From JABWBD01 sp040768665 (GTDB taxonomy: Bacteria > Planctomycetota > Planctomycetia > Pirellulales > Thermoguttaceae), in the NCBI GenBank assembly GCA_040768665.1, contig JAXGMN010000090.1:1-32865 (forward strand): 32,865 nt of DNA, in the 5' to 3' direction. Position numbers and translations under genes: made by a program. Numbering within the stretch: position 1 is the stretch's first letter; every line of letters starts with the position of its first letter. Below the pieces are notes generated by a model. The model was not told where the DNA came from. It made no database searches and worked only from the letters and a program-made list of their open reading frames with translations. This document shows, one piece after another, positions 10,301 to 17,348 of this stretch.

Positions 10301-10958
10301 GATCGCCACGGGGCCCGCCGAGGATTCGGCACTGGAGGAAGAGCACATCCTGTGCTCGCTTACGGAGGAACGGGCCGCTCAATCGCATGCTTCGCAACGG
10401 AAACGACTCGAATGTCGAGTCCTCCTGGTGGAAGACTCCTCGGACAATCAACGGCTTATCGCTCGCATCCTGACCCAAGCGGGGGCCGACGTAACAGTCG
10501 CTCACAATGGCAGGGAAGCGTTGGAACGGGCGGCGGCCGACTGCCCGGAGCGGGATGGGGGGCAATCCGGCCCAACCGAACCGTTCGACGTAATCTTGAT
10601 GGACGTCCAGATGCCGCTCCTCGATGGCTGCCAGGCGACCCGCCGACTGCGGCAGGACGGATACACGGGCCCGATTGTCGCCTTGACCGCCCATGCGATG
10701 GAGGAGGACCGTCAGAGGTGCCTCGACGCGGGTTGTGACGACTACCTGGCAAAACCGATTGACCGGGAAAAACTGCTGGCGGTGGTCGAGAGCATCGTAG
10801 CAGGCCGGCAGGCGGTGGCACCAGTCCAAGGCGACCTGGAAGGCAAGAACGAGACGCTCGCTGCTGCGCGTAAACGAGGCGGTCCCGTCCTGAGCCATGA
10901 GGCGGCCGACGCCTGCATCATCGATCAGACTGGTTCTTCGACAGGAGCCGAGCAATGA
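7185..10958 (+). CDS. Membrane hybrid sensor kinase (Cache-PAS-PAS-GAF-HK-REC)
   Basis: The frame is open from before 7185, where the first candidate start is TTG; it is more likely the continuation of the 6464 gene than an independent start. Residues of this frame: membrane segment (about 13-31), extracytoplasmic Cache-type sensor (about 35-300), membrane segment (306-327), PAS (about 345-462), PAS (about 480-602), GAF (about 625-775), coiled coil, HisKA with His826 in MSHEIRTPM, HATPase_c (ATP-binding motifs DTGIGI and GTGLGL) and a C-terminal receiver (VLLVEDSSDNQ, VILMDVQMP, LAKP). All kinase and receiver signature residues are present. It should sense a small molecule outside the cytoplasm and send phosphate through its own receiver to the neighbouring regulators. 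The ATGA overlap with the next gene supports coupling. Confidence 0.85.
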   Translation: MASRPSASWAAAGSLLTFLFRSAGIGTVGYSYFKHQVAASRHAVHNELSAIAAMKADQIDHWRKGLIANGHAVMSDPLAGRQVEMFLGDPSQAQLGPAVQTWLDSVRTHNQGLQAVLLDLQMNVRAASPAQAPKLGPLAQEVVMNALHTRQVVMSDLHCSRFTDQIHIDLAIPLEACLGPPHPDSPVIGAIVVEVDPHRFLHRHIQDWPTSSPTAETLLIRRERNAVVLLEGVHHTPQSDLSMPLPVDSAGLRAFESLFARGGTERIEYRGVPVLAAARAIPDTNWLLVTKVNLDEIYGPLRERAWMTGVLLLAFVITGALGVGLLGRHRDTRWLQRQLAAERKHRLILDATSQGVLGLDPMGRHVFVNPAACQMLGYTPEELLGRNGHDLWHCRRPDGNPYPAGDCPFLATLTRGKPCHAHQEVFIRKDGTSFLAECTARLACDEDGHSTLVLLFSDVTERKRAEEALLASERAAEAERAWYEQVISMISDIIWRYEVDAQSRFVDSYISPVADRLLGFPAGFIGDSFDTFFSHVHPDDLPDVREVLSSALASPGQTYTIDYRFLTPDGATLWLQSRGSAYLQSDGHVVAYGSTIDVTERKRVDEALRTALEGAERRHAETTVLLEAAHAVLLNRDFESVAGQLFDLCKNHIGATAGYVALLNDDKQENGIVFLDAGGMPCSVDPSLPMPIRGLREVAYRTGKPAVENDFANSRWARLMPAGHVPLLNAMFSPLILDGRVVGVIGLANKPTPFTDEDANIAGAFGDIAAIALLNSRNLDSLMEAQASLEAHAAALESANMALEQSKRAAESANRAKSEFLANMSHEIRTPMTAILGFTDVLLSNIDEPSYVEDLQTIQRNGEHLLAIINDILDISKIEAGKLKLETVRWPVREIVEEVVSLLRVRADAKRLTLTAELIEPMPETIATDPACLRQILINLAGNAIKFTKTGGVRIVTRSDDTSDPHPKLRCDVIDTGIGITEDRIEHCFRPFTQADGSSSRGFDGTGLGLTISRRMARMLGGDIAVKSTPGKGSTFTLSIATGPAEDSALEEEHILCSLTEERAAQSHASQRKRLECRVLLVEDSSDNQRLIARILTQAGADVTVAHNGREALERAAADCPERDGGQSGPTEPFDVILMDVQMPLLDGCQATRRLRQDGYTGPIVALTAHAMEEDRQRCLDAGCDDYLAKPIDREKLLAVVESIVAGRQAVAPVQGDLEGKNETLAAARKRGGPVLSHEAADACIIDQTGSSTGAEQ

Positions 10959-12286
10959 CCAGGGTGCTCGTTGTGGATGACAAGCCGGACATGATCAGGC
11001 TGATCAGCAAGACCGTGAAAGACCAAGGCTACGATGTTCTCGTTGCCGACAATGGCCGACTTGCCTTGCAGAAAGCATCTGCCGAAAGGCCCGATATCAT
11101 TCTCTTGGATGTTATGATGCCTCTGATGAACGGCATCGAAGTCCTGCGCGAGTTGAAGAACGATGTCGCACTTCGATCGATCCCGGTGATCCTGGTTACC
11201 GCAAAGGGTGAAGATCACGACATCATCGCCGGGCTCAATTCCGGCGCCCACGATTATGTTACCAAACCGTTCAAGAAGGAGATTCTCGCGGCCCGACTTC
11301 GTTCGGCAGTCCGCATTAAGGAAAGCCACGACCGCTTGGCCCACCTCAACCACCAGCTTCAGGAAGAGATGGTCGCTCGCGAGCGTATGCAACGAGAGTT
11401 GGCCCAGGCTCAGAAGCTTGAGTCGATCGGGCACCTCGCCGCGGGGATTGCCCACGAAATCAATACGCCTGCTCAGTACGTGGGTGACAATACGCGGTTT
11501 CTCCAGGAAGCGTTCACCGGCTTCGACGGTCTCCTCCGTGTCTCTGCCAACCTGCTCCAAGCAGCAAAAAACGACGCACTTACCGACGAGTTGGTCGCCG
11601 AAGTGGAGGCCGCCGTGCACGGTGCTGATTTGGATTACCTCATGGATGAGGTGCCCAAGGCGATCCAGCAGTCGTTGGAGGGGATTGAACAAATCGCAAG
11701 CATCGTTCGGGCGATGAAGGCGTTTTCACATCCCGGCACTGGGCGCAGGTGTGGCGTTGACCTCAACCAAGCGATCGAAAACACGTTGACGGTCTGCCGG
11801 AACGAGTGGAAATACGTTGCCGAACTGTTCACAGACTTCGCGGCCGACCTGCCGCCGGTCTACTGCCTCCCGAACGAGATCAATCAGGTCGTTCTGAATC
11901 TACTGATCAACGCCTCCCATGCCATTGCGGACGTCGTCGGAGATGGTTCTGCCCGGAAAGGCAGGATCACCGTCCGTACCCGCCGCGACGGAGGCTGGGC
12001 GGAAATTCGCGTCGAAGACACCGGCACCGGCATACCTGAACATATTCAGGCAAGAATATTCGATCATTTCTTCACAACCAAAGAAGTCGGCAAGGGGAGT
12101 GGCCAGGGACTGACCATCGCGCACAACATCGTCACTGAAAAACACCGTGGAACGATTACCTTCGAAACGGAGGTCGGGCAGGGAACCGCCTTCATTGTAC
12201 GTTTACCCATTGGCGATCCGGCCGAGGCGGCGCCCGGCGAAACTGAAACAACGGACACTTCACGCTGCCTTGCCACCGTGCATTGA
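10955..12286 (+). CDS. Receiver-histidine kinase fusion
   Basis: A 443-residue cytoplasmic protein whose ATG overlaps the previous stop, with AGGAG just upstream. Receiver (1-120; D8, D9, phospho-acceptor D52 in IILLDVMMP, K104 in TKPF), a coiled coil (about 121-150), HisKA with His167 in GIAHEINTP, and HATPase_c with NLLINASHAI, DTGTGIP and GSGQGL. The receiver-first order means it can be phosphorylated by another kinase and in turn control its own kinase domain, a relay architecture. The kinase core shares long identical stretches with the kinase at 768 (for example TVCRNEWKYVA and FETEVG), so the two are recent paralogues. Nothing is broken in this gene. Confidence 0.9.
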   Translation: MTRVLVVDDKPDMIRLISKTVKDQGYDVLVADNGRLALQKASAERPDIILLDVMMPLMNGIEVLRELKNDVALRSIPVILVTAKGEDHDIIAGLNSGAHDYVTKPFKKEILAARLRSAVRIKESHDRLAHLNHQLQEEMVARERMQRELAQAQKLESIGHLAAGIAHEINTPAQYVGDNTRFLQEAFTGFDGLLRVSANLLQAAKNDALTDELVAEVEAAVHGADLDYLMDEVPKAIQQSLEGIEQIASIVRAMKAFSHPGTGRRCGVDLNQAIENTLTVCRNEWKYVAELFTDFAADLPPVYCLPNEINQVVLNLLINASHAIADVVGDGSARKGRITVRTRRDGGWAEIRVEDTGTGIPEHIQARIFDHFFTTKEVGKGSGQGLTIAHNIVTEKHRGTITFETEVGQGTAFIVRLPIGDPAEAAPGETETTDTSRCLATVH

Positions 12287-12397
12287 GCTGGTCTGCGGAC
12301 ATGCACCGGCCGATTCCCGTTTGCCTAACCAGACGCTAACGCCCAAACACGCTTGAACAGCCCAATTCATGACTGCACGGTCCGAGAGGAGCATTCA

Positions 12398-12775
12398 ATG
12401 GAACACGTCGTACTGCTGGTCGATGACGACCAGAACATACTTCACGGCCTGGCTCGCGCCTTGCGGCATCAACCGTACCGGCTCTTCACCGCCACTTCGG
12501 CAGAGGAGGCACTGTTGGTACTCAAGACTCGCAGCGTGAATGTGATCGTCTCGGACGAACAGATGCCCGGAATGTGCGGGACTGAGTTACTGGCGTGGGT
12601 AGCGGCGAACTGCCCTGACGTGACTCGCATTGTGCTGACTGGAAGCCCCACGGTCGAGGCCGCAATTCGGGCAATCAACGACTGTGCGGTCTTTCAGTTC
12701 TTCACGAAACCATGCAATCCCGCTCACCTGGCCGTTGCAATCCGCAAGGCGTTGGAGTGCAAAGCAGTCCACTGA
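12398..12775 (+). CDS. Single-domain response regulator
   Basis: A 125-residue receiver with no output domain. The ATG at 12398 is chosen because AGAGGA lies seven bases upstream; an upstream in-frame ATG at 12353 has no ribosome binding site. D9, D10 and D11, phospho-acceptor D53 (VNVIVSDEQMPG), T81 and K104 (FFTKPC) are all present. It resembles the receivers of the genes at 4095 and 5276 (same MPGM and TKPC-type motifs), suggesting a shared origin. It sits 111 bases after the REC-kinase and ends the signalling block. It may be a phosphate shuttle or sink for the kinases, or act by protein contact as CheY does. Role inferred from context only. Confidence 0.9.
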   Translation: MEHVVLLVDDDQNILHGLARALRHQPYRLFTATSAEEALLVLKTRSVNVIVSDEQMPGMCGTELLAWVAANCPDVTRIVLTGSPTVEAAIRAINDCAVFQFFTKPCNPAHLAVAIRKALECKAVH

Positions 12776-12784
12776 GAATTCAGC

Positions 12785-12800
12785 GTTGGCGAATGCCAAC
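12785..12800 (+). terminator. Weak hairpin between convergent genes
   Basis: GTTGGC-GAAT-GCCAAC forms a six-base-pair stem with a four-base loop, ten bases after the stop of the receiver gene and before the convergent end of the MOSC gene. There is no T tract on either strand, so intrinsic termination is doubtful. Position between converging genes is the main argument. Confidence 0.2.
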
Positions 12801-12873
12801 AGGCAGGCGATGGCCCGCTGTTGACTGCCAGTAACCCGTTGGGATTTCCTGGTGGCGGCAAGAGGCAAGATTC

Positions 12874-13705
12874 TCACTCGTTTTCAAGAGACAACGTGTC
12901 GCCCCGTTTAACAGTGCCGCCTCGAAGGACCTTGGCGTACACTCCCACGTGGGCGCGGTGCTGCCGGGCTGCGGTCCGCAGGATTCCCGGGTCGCTCGGC
13001 AGGTCTGCCTGGGCGAGCGTAGTCATGACACACCGCGGACAGGGGCCGGTTACGGCAATGCGGACTTCGTCGCCGATGCAAAGCGTTCGATCGATCCAGG
13101 CATCTTCGGGGAAGCCCTGGTCCGAAGGGCCCGTGTCGACGACCAGATTCGGCCGGAAGCGGCGGACTTCGAAGCGGCCCTGGGGGTAGGATTCCCGTAG
13201 TGTGTCGAGCGTGGTAATGGCGAGAAGGTGGATCACGGCGGCGTCGAAGAACGTCTCGGCCGGCATCGCTTCGTCGGTAACCTCGTCCCGGTGGTCCAGC
13301 TCCTCCATGTCCGGCCAGTATTCCTCCAGGCTCGGCTTCAGCGCGATCGCCCGGAGCGTGACTCGCCTGCCCAGCGCCGCGGAAACCGCCCGATCGAGAT
13401 CTTCGTCGCGGCTGGTGAGCGTCGTGCCGTCGGGCAGGGTGATGCGAACCGGCGGGATCGCCGCGGCCGGCTCGGGCGGCTCGACCAGCCGCGGCGCGGA
13501 AGGCAAAGAGCTGCGGCCATTTTCGCGGATTCTTGGCGCTGGCCACCTTGCCGTCCTCAAGATCGATCAGGGCGTACGCCCGGTCGCCGAGCAGGCCGCG
13601 TTCGGTGACCACCGTCGCGTTGAGTTCTTCGCCCATCATCGACTTGACCGGATACCTCCATAAAGTTGCGATCGATCCTGCAATCGTCGTTGTGCCTGGC
13701 ATCAT
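12874..13705 (-). pseudogene. MOSC-domain protein, single frameshift
   Basis: Read on the - strand from ATG-ATG at 13705, preceded by GAGGAGG. The first about 70 residues are the MOSC N-terminal beta barrel (ATLWRYPVKSMMGEEL, RGLLGDRAYALID), and after about 13493 the protein continues in another frame with RLVEPPEPAAAIPPVRITLP and the MOSC core, including RRFRPNLVVDT and the conserved cysteine segment TGPCPRCVMTT, ending at 12874. One extra base at about 13490-13497 explains the break. MOSC proteins of the YcbX/mARC type bind a molybdenum cofactor through that cysteine and reduce N-hydroxylated compounds, usually with a redox partner; none is encoded nearby. About 270 residues once repaired, a normal length. 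It could be a sequence error rather than a dead gene. Confidence 0.75.
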
Positions 13706-13752
13706 TCATCCTCCTCGAGCTGGCAGTTTGCCGGTGCGAAACGGAACGACTT

Positions 13753-13853
13753 GGAGCCTATCCCAAAACCGGCGGGGACTGGCTCATTTTGCGGAGTCTT
13801 CGGAGCAAAATGTGCCTGTCCCCTTCTATTCGCGCGGTTTTGGGATAGGCTCT
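13753..13853 (+). repeat. 101-bp palindromic element, copy 1
   Basis: The outer arms GAGCCTATCCCAAAACC (13754-13770) and its exact reverse complement (13836-13852) pair over 17 bases. Inside, GGGGACTGGCTC and GTGCCTGTCCCC pair except for two T-T mismatches, and the helix goes on through CATTTTGC / GCAAAATG around a small loop. Same length, orientation and mismatches as the copy at 29467. It lies in the 196-base gap between the divergently placed ends of the MOSC start and the sulfatase stop. No coding sequence inside. Confidence 0.85.
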
Positions 13854-13901
13854 TATGTTAGGGTCGGGATCGATCAAGGCAAGCCCGGCCGGAAAATTCT
13901 C

Positions 13902-16900
13902 TCACTCCCCGAGCCGCCGGAGTGTGTGCTCCAGCACCCAGCGGACGAACAGGTTCTCGCGGCTCTGATCCTCGACAGCCTTCTTCATGGCGGCCACTGC
14001 CGGCCGGGCCTTATCGCCGATCCGATCCAGCGCATTGGCCGATTCCAGTCGCACCCATTCGCTCTCGTGCCCCAGCGCCTCGATCAGTGCCGATATCGCC
14101 TCCTCGCCCCCGCCGACCCCGCACAAAGCCTCGGCCGCCGCAATGCGGACCTCGACCGATGGGTCGGCCAACGTCTTTCGCAATGCTTCCACCGTCGATT
14201 CGTCGAGCGTCGCCTTCGAAGCATCCACGCCCGCCGCATTGGTCAACCCGGTCACCGCCCAGAACCGCACCGCCGCGTCCGCATCGTTGATGCGGTCGAG
14301 CAGTCGCGGCATCGCTTGGGCGCCGTCGCCTGATAGGACGGCCGTCTCCAAGATCCGTTCAAACGGAAAAGCCTCCGGCCCCCGCCGGGCCATCTCGTAT
14401 TCCGACGAGCCGCGGGCCCGGCCACGCATGTCCTGCTCGGGCAGCACACCCAGATCCAACGTCTCTTTAGCCCATGCGAAATGAGCCGCGCGCATCCGCT
14501 CCAGCGCTGGGCGATGCTCCGGCAAATGGGCCAGGTTGACCTGCTCGTTCGGATCGGCCTGGATGTCATACAATTCTTCGACCGGCTTGCTCTTCTGCAT
14601 GAAGAACGCCCGGGCGCCCGACAGGCTGCCTTCAGCGTCCAGCCGCCGCCACTCCTGCATCGTCGCCAGTTTCTCCATGTAGTCGAGCCACGGCGCAAAC
14701 GGCCGGCAGGGGAAGTAGTGCCGGTGGTACTTGTAGCGCCGGTCGCGGACCGTTCGGCACATGTCGCAACGCTCGTCCATCCGGTCGCGGATACCGTAGA
14801 GATACTGCCGCGGTTCGCCTGCCTTGGATCCCAGGAACGGCACGCCCTGGACGTGCTGGGGAATCTCCAACCCGACCAGGCTCAACACCGACGGGCCAAT
14901 GTCGACAAAGCCCACCAGTCGATCCACCACCGAGCCCGGCGGAGCCGGGGCTAAGTGGCGATACTTTTCGGGAAACGCGATGATCAGCGGCACGTGTGTT
15001 CCTGCGTCGTAGATCCACTGCTTGGCCCGCGGCAGCCCCACGCCATGATCGGAGAAGAAGAACACGATCGTCTCGTCGGCCAGTCCGTCCTCCTCAAGTT
15101 GCCGAAGAAGCTCGCCCGCCTGGGCGTCCATCTGCGTGATCAAATCGTGATACCGAGCCCAGTCCCGCCGCACGAGCGGCGTATCCGGCAGCCAGGCCGG
15201 CAGCACCGCCGCGTCGGGGTCGTGCTCCAACTTTTCGTATTTCGCCCGGATCCGGCTCTCGTGCGTGATCGTCAGGTTGAACACGCTGAAAAGCGGCTGC
15301 CCGGGCTTTCGATTCCGCCAATGGGCCTTCCCGCCGCCCGGCACGTCCCACGCCTCCGGCGGCGTTGGAAAGTTGTAGTCGGTCTTCGACTGGTTCGTGC
15401 AGAAATAGCCCGCCTCGCGGAGGTATTCTGGAAAGCACTTCACGAACTCCGGCAACGTCGTCTCGCATCGCATGTGATGCGACCCCAGCGAAGTCGGATA
15501 CATCCCCGTGATCAGCCCCGACCGCGACGGCGCGCACACCCCGGCGTGTGAGAACGCGTGCGTGTAGCGCACGCCCCGCGCAGCCAGCCGGTCCAAGTTC
15601 GGCGTCCGGGCGTACTGGTCGCCGTAGCAGCCCAGGTTCGGGCTCATGTCTTCGCAGGTGATCCAAAGGATGTTCGGCCGCTCGCTGCCCGGCGTGGCCG
15701 CCTGCGGCGACTGTAACCGTTCGCAGGGCGGCCGGGGACTGGTCCATTTTTCGGCTAATCCATGCTTTTTGGCGTCAAAGACGTTCGCCGAAAACATGGA
15801 CCTGTCCCCCTCTCTTCCGCCCTGTGAACGGTTACGCGGCGATTTCGCCCGCTCCGGCAGTAGCTCATGCACCGTAGCCACGATCCGATCTTCTGCCTCC
15901 GGCGCCAGCGCCGCCGGCTTGTCGTAGGACGGCATCGCCCCGGTCACCTCGTAGCCCCCTTCCGCGATCACCCGCCGCGATGCGATGTAACACGGCACGT
16001 CGTTGGCATACGCGGTGACCCAAAGGTCGTCGCCCAGCTCCCGCTTCAACCGCAGGGCATAATCGACCACCACCTCGCCTGGCAGAAACACGATCGGTAG
16101 CTGGTCGCCGAAGCTCCACGTCTCGACGAGGTACGAAAAGGAAGTCGGCGGCTTCACACCCCGATCCATCCGCTCGAGCACGGCGCGTGCGTAGTACGCA
16201 GGCCGATCGTCGCCGGCCGCCTGACGCTCCCACTCGGCCCGGCTGGGCAGTTTGCCCAGCGGGACGTCGATCCACTTCATCCGACATTCGGGAAGCGACC
16301 GTATAGGCCGCATCGGCCCAGCGAGCAGGCGCTCGACCTCGGCGGCCACCGCCTGCCCGTGCTCGTCCACGCGATCCTCCCGGAACGGCTCCGGGTTCGC
16401 GTCGGCGCCGCAGCCCGCCGAAACCATGGCGATCGCGCCCGGGTGCGCCGCCTCGATTGCCAACTGCGCCGAGCCGGGCCAATCGCCGTGGATTTCGTAC
16501 GACCGTACGTCCGTCGCGTGGCAAGCGTAGTTGACCAGCACCGCCCGAAGCGTCCCGTCCGCGTCGGTCACCCGCAGCATTGGCAGGGCATGGTCGACCG
16601 GTCCCTCCGGGTCGAATCCCATTCCGACCCATTTCCCGCCTCGGATCTTCCGCCGATTCCCTGCAAACGAGACCGTTCCTTGCGCCCAATCCAGACGGCC
16701 CGGCCGTCGGGCGGCCAAAGCGTCCAGCGCCACCCGCTCCAGGCAGTCGATGAACCGCTCCGTGTATCGTTCGAGCCGGGCCCGGTGATCCGGCGGCATC
16801 GGCTCCGCGAAAATGAACGGCGCCGCGCCCACAAGCATCGGCCCCGCGTGCGTGTGGGTTGCGCACACCGCCAGTCGCTCTCGCGGGATCCCGGCCTCGC

Positions 16901-17228
16901 GCTTGAGCCGCTCGGCGACCTCGTCGATCACCGGCGCCGGCACAATGCAGTTGTCGACCGTGATCAGGATCGCCGGTTTCTCGTCATCCGTACCCAGCGC
17001 CAGCGCCTTGGCCCAAAGCCGCTGGGCGACGCCGGTCGACTCCTTCTTGCGAAAGGCATAGCCGTGCATGCGGATCGGCCCTTCCGGCGTCACGTCGACC
17101 TTTGCCACGCCGACCGACAGCAGCCGGTCATTCGAAAGCGGTTCGTCAGCGACCGCCAATGCGGAAACCGCGATCAGGAACCACGCAGCCATCAGAGATA
17201 CTCCAATTCGACGCGATGAGCGATACAT
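13902..17228 (-). CDS. Secreted ceramidase-like / sulfatase composite protein with HEAT repeats
   Basis: The ATG at 17228 is preferred over one at 17282 because GAGAGG lies nine bases before it and a signal peptide follows at once (RRIGVSLMAAWFLIAVSALAVADE). The 1,108-residue frame has three parts. Residues 35-459 are a neutral/alkaline ceramidase-like domain (VDVTPEGPIRMHGY, THTHAGP with H125 and H127, NYACHATD). Residues 520-900 are a sulfatase with SERPNILWITCEDM and the CAPSR signature, whose C565 would become formylglycine. Residues about 950-1108 are HEAT-like repeats. The linker (about 465-505) is encoded entirely by a 121-bp palindrome, and the sulfatase part has no signal peptide of its own, so this was probably two genes fused by insertion. 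Both halves keep their catalytic motifs; substrates (sphingolipid-type amide, sulfated glycan) are inferred. Confidence 0.8.
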   Translation of the reverse strand: MYRSSRRIGVSLMAAWFLIAVSALAVADEPLSNDRLLSVGVAKVDVTPEGPIRMHGYAFRKKESTGVAQRLWAKALALGTDDEKPAILITVDNCIVPAPVIDEVAERLKREAGIPRERLAVCATHTHAGPMLVGAAPFIFAEPMPPDHRARLERYTERFIDCLERVALDALAARRPGRLDWAQGTVSFAGNRRKIRGGKWVGMGFDPEGPVDHALPMLRVTDADGTLRAVLVNYACHATDVRSYEIHGDWPGSAQLAIEAAHPGAIAMVSAGCGADANPEPFREDRVDEHGQAVAAEVERLLAGPMRPIRSLPECRMKWIDVPLGKLPSRAEWERQAAGDDRPAYYARAVLERMDRGVKPPTSFSYLVETWSFGDQLPIVFLPGEVVVDYALRLKRELGDDLWVTAYANDVPCYIASRRVIAEGGYEVTGAMPSYDKPAALAPEAEDRIVATVHELLPERAKSPRNRSQGGREGDRSMFSANVFDAKKHGLAEKWTSPRPPCERLQSPQAATPGSERPNILWITCEDMSPNLGCYGDQYARTPNLDRLAARGVRYTHAFSHAGVCAPSRSGLITGMYPTSLGSHHMRCETTLPEFVKCFPEYLREAGYFCTNQSKTDYNFPTPPEAWDVPGGGKAHWRNRKPGQPLFSVFNLTITHESRIRAKYEKLEHDPDAAVLPAWLPDTPLVRRDWARYHDLITQMDAQAGELLRQLEEDGLADETIVFFFSDHGVGLPRAKQWIYDAGTHVPLIIAFPEKYRHLAPAPPGSVVDRLVGFVDIGPSVLSLVGLEIPQHVQGVPFLGSKAGEPRQYLYGIRDRMDERCDMCRTVRDRRYKYHRHYFPCRPFAPWLDYMEKLATMQEWRRLDAEGSLSGARAFFMQKSKPVEELYDIQADPNEQVNLAHLPEHRPALERMRAAHFAWAKETLDLGVLPEQDMRGRARGSSEYEMARRGPEAFPFERILETAVLSGDGAQAMPRLLDRINDADAAVRFWAVTGLTNAAGVDASKATLDESTVEALRKTLADPSVEVRIAAAEALCGVGGGEEAISALIEALGHESEWVRLESANALDRIGDKARPAVAAMKKAVEDQSRENLFVRWVLEHTLRRLGE
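15714..15834 (-). repeat. 121-bp palindromic element inside a coding frame
   Basis: The left arm begins TAACCGTTCGCAGGGCGG (15714 on) and the right arm ends CCGCCCTGTGAACGGTTA (to 15834). They pair with one G-T type mismatch, then a small internal loop, then GGGGACTGGTCCAT against ATGGACCTGTCCCC with one T-T mismatch, then TCGGC / GCCGA. The loop is about 40 bases. The core GGGGACTGG / CCTGTCCCC is shared with the 101-bp elements at 13753 and 29467. The whole element reads without a stop in the frame of the surrounding gene. Confidence 0.85.
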
Positions 17229-17348
17229 GAGGAATGCCCTCTCGCAGGACGAAACCGAAACAGGTTGTATTCCTTGGGACATCGGATTCTACCGATGCAG
17301 ACCGCATGGTGCGTGAAACGCACTGCCGTCCTTTTCCCGAAAACTGCA

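Noticed and set aside
12785..12800. Intrinsic terminator between the receiver and MOSC genes
   Set aside because: The stem is only six base pairs and no T tract follows on either strand; kept only as a weak feature.
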